Positions 63,602-64,000 of a DNA stretch of 64,000 bases are shown in pieces; the first letter of the stretch is position 1, and the number at the start of each line of letters is the position of its first letter. The position numbers and the translations under genes are program-made. The notes under the pieces are model-generated. The model searched no databases and was not told the origin of the DNA. It worked only from the letters and a program-made list of their open reading frames with translations. The stretch spans positions 1,240,001 through 1,304,000 of the forward strand of contig NC_011312.1 in the NCBI RefSeq assembly GCF_000196495.1. Reading direction: 5' to 3'. This DNA comes from Aliivibrio salmonicida LFI1238 (lineage in GTDB: Bacteria > Pseudomonadota > Gammaproteobacteria > Enterobacterales > Vibrionaceae).

Positions 63602-64000
63602 ATGCTTGATCTACATTGGCTTAAAACATTTGTAACGTTAGCCGAATTAAAACACTTTGGTAAAACAGCCACGGCTCTACACATGACGCAACCTAACGTT
63701 AGTTTACATATCAAACAGTTAGAAAGAACAACTCGAGTGAAGTTGATTGAAAGAAACCCATTTCATTTAACGGAAGCAGGCGTTCGATTATTAGAAACCA
63801 GTCAAAATACATTAATGGAGTTGCAAGTGTGCCAAGCGGATCTCAACGCCATTAATGATTTAAGTCGTGGAACGTTGACGATTGCGGCAAGCGATATTAT
63901 TTCGCGCTTATTATTGATTGGGCCATTCCAATTATTTAAGCAAGAGTTCCCCGGAATAGATTTTTCTCTGCTTAATACCACCTCTTCACAGGCGTCTGAA
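63602..64000 (+). CDS. LysR-family transcriptional regulator, 3' truncated by window edge
   Basis: The frame starts at ATG 63602 (AAAGAG about seven bases upstream) and is open to the window end, 133 codons. The first 65 residues form a LysR winged helix: LDLHWLKTFVTLAELKHFGKTATALHMTQPNVSLHIKQLER; the start of the effector domain follows (GTLTIAASDIISRLLL). It is divergent from purA, 135 bases away, and may regulate it or itself. An ATG at 63596 is also in frame. Confidence 0.88.
   Translation, partial: MLDLHWLKTFVTLAELKHFGKTATALHMTQPNVSLHIKQLERTTRVKLIERNPFHLTEAGVRLLETSQNTLMELQVCQADLNAINDLSRGTLTIAASDIISRLLLIGPFQLFKQEFPGIDFSLLNTTSSQASE

Noticed and set aside
1..64000. CRISPR arrays, tRNA and rRNA genes, prophage genes
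   Set aside because: No regularly spaced repeats, cloverleaf-like gene or phage structural gene was recognised; the phage-like proteins present belong to the T6SS.

Overview
The window is chromosomal DNA from a low-GC member of the Vibrionaceae, most likely the genus Aliivibrio (the fischeri / logei / salmonicida / wodanis group). The reasons are a LuxM/AinS-type autoinducer synthase next to a LuxN/AinR-type hybrid kinase, a trp operon with split trpG and trpD but fused trpC(F), the yci gene neighbourhood around trp and topA, and overall AT-rich composition. Insertion sequences and several broken genes point to a genome undergoing pseudogenisation, as known for cold-water Aliivibrio. The species call is inference; no database was searched.

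Layout. (1) 1-3728: 3' part of the his operon (hisB partial, hisH, hisA, hisF, hisIE), with an odd 114-bp spacer between hisH and hisA. (2) 3866-8116: an orphan MSHA-like pilin, a pseudouridine synthase/methyltransferase pair, a T2SS pilotin of the AspS type, and yciI, yciA, yciB. (3) 8317-9575: a dicarboxylate/amino-acid symporter gene broken by a frameshift. (4) 9890-16930: complete trpEGDC(F)BA on the minus strand, with a Trp-Trp leader peptide, an attenuator and a TrpR operator, divergent from the PHP-domain RNase gene and yciO. (5) 18540-22259: quorum-sensing operon ainS-ainR, in which the start of ainS is out of frame across an A8 tract. (6) 22544-29040: rluB, yciK, sohB, yciN and topA. 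(7) 29222-31600: a DASS-family anion transporter cut off near an IS91-family element. (8) 31615-53727: a type VI secretion cluster in the order DUF6931-like gene, PAAR, tssA, hcp, tssB, tssC, a second tssC-like gene, tssE, F, G, H, a probable vgrG remnant, tagH (FHA), tssJ, K, L, M and a small Ser/Thr kinase. (9) 53881-64000: amino-acid export/regulation genes (LysE-type exporter, AraC regulators, azlCD), an FAH-family hydrolase, a GNAT acetyltransferase, pepT-dcuC, purA and a partial LysR gene.

The T6SS is the largest accessory block and is damaged in at least four independent ways as read: an in-frame stop in the DUF6931-like gene, a one-base excess in a G10 run in hcp, loss of most of vgrG, and an IS4-group element inserted in tssM. 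The tssM insertion has a clean 12-bp target duplication, and removing the element plus one duplicate restores one 1151-codon frame. A six-fold TAATTG tandem repeat lies in the likely promoter region of the tssA operon. The homopolymer events (A8 in ainS, G10 in hcp, A5 in the symporter) could be genuine decay, reversible phase variation or sequencing error; raw reads would decide.
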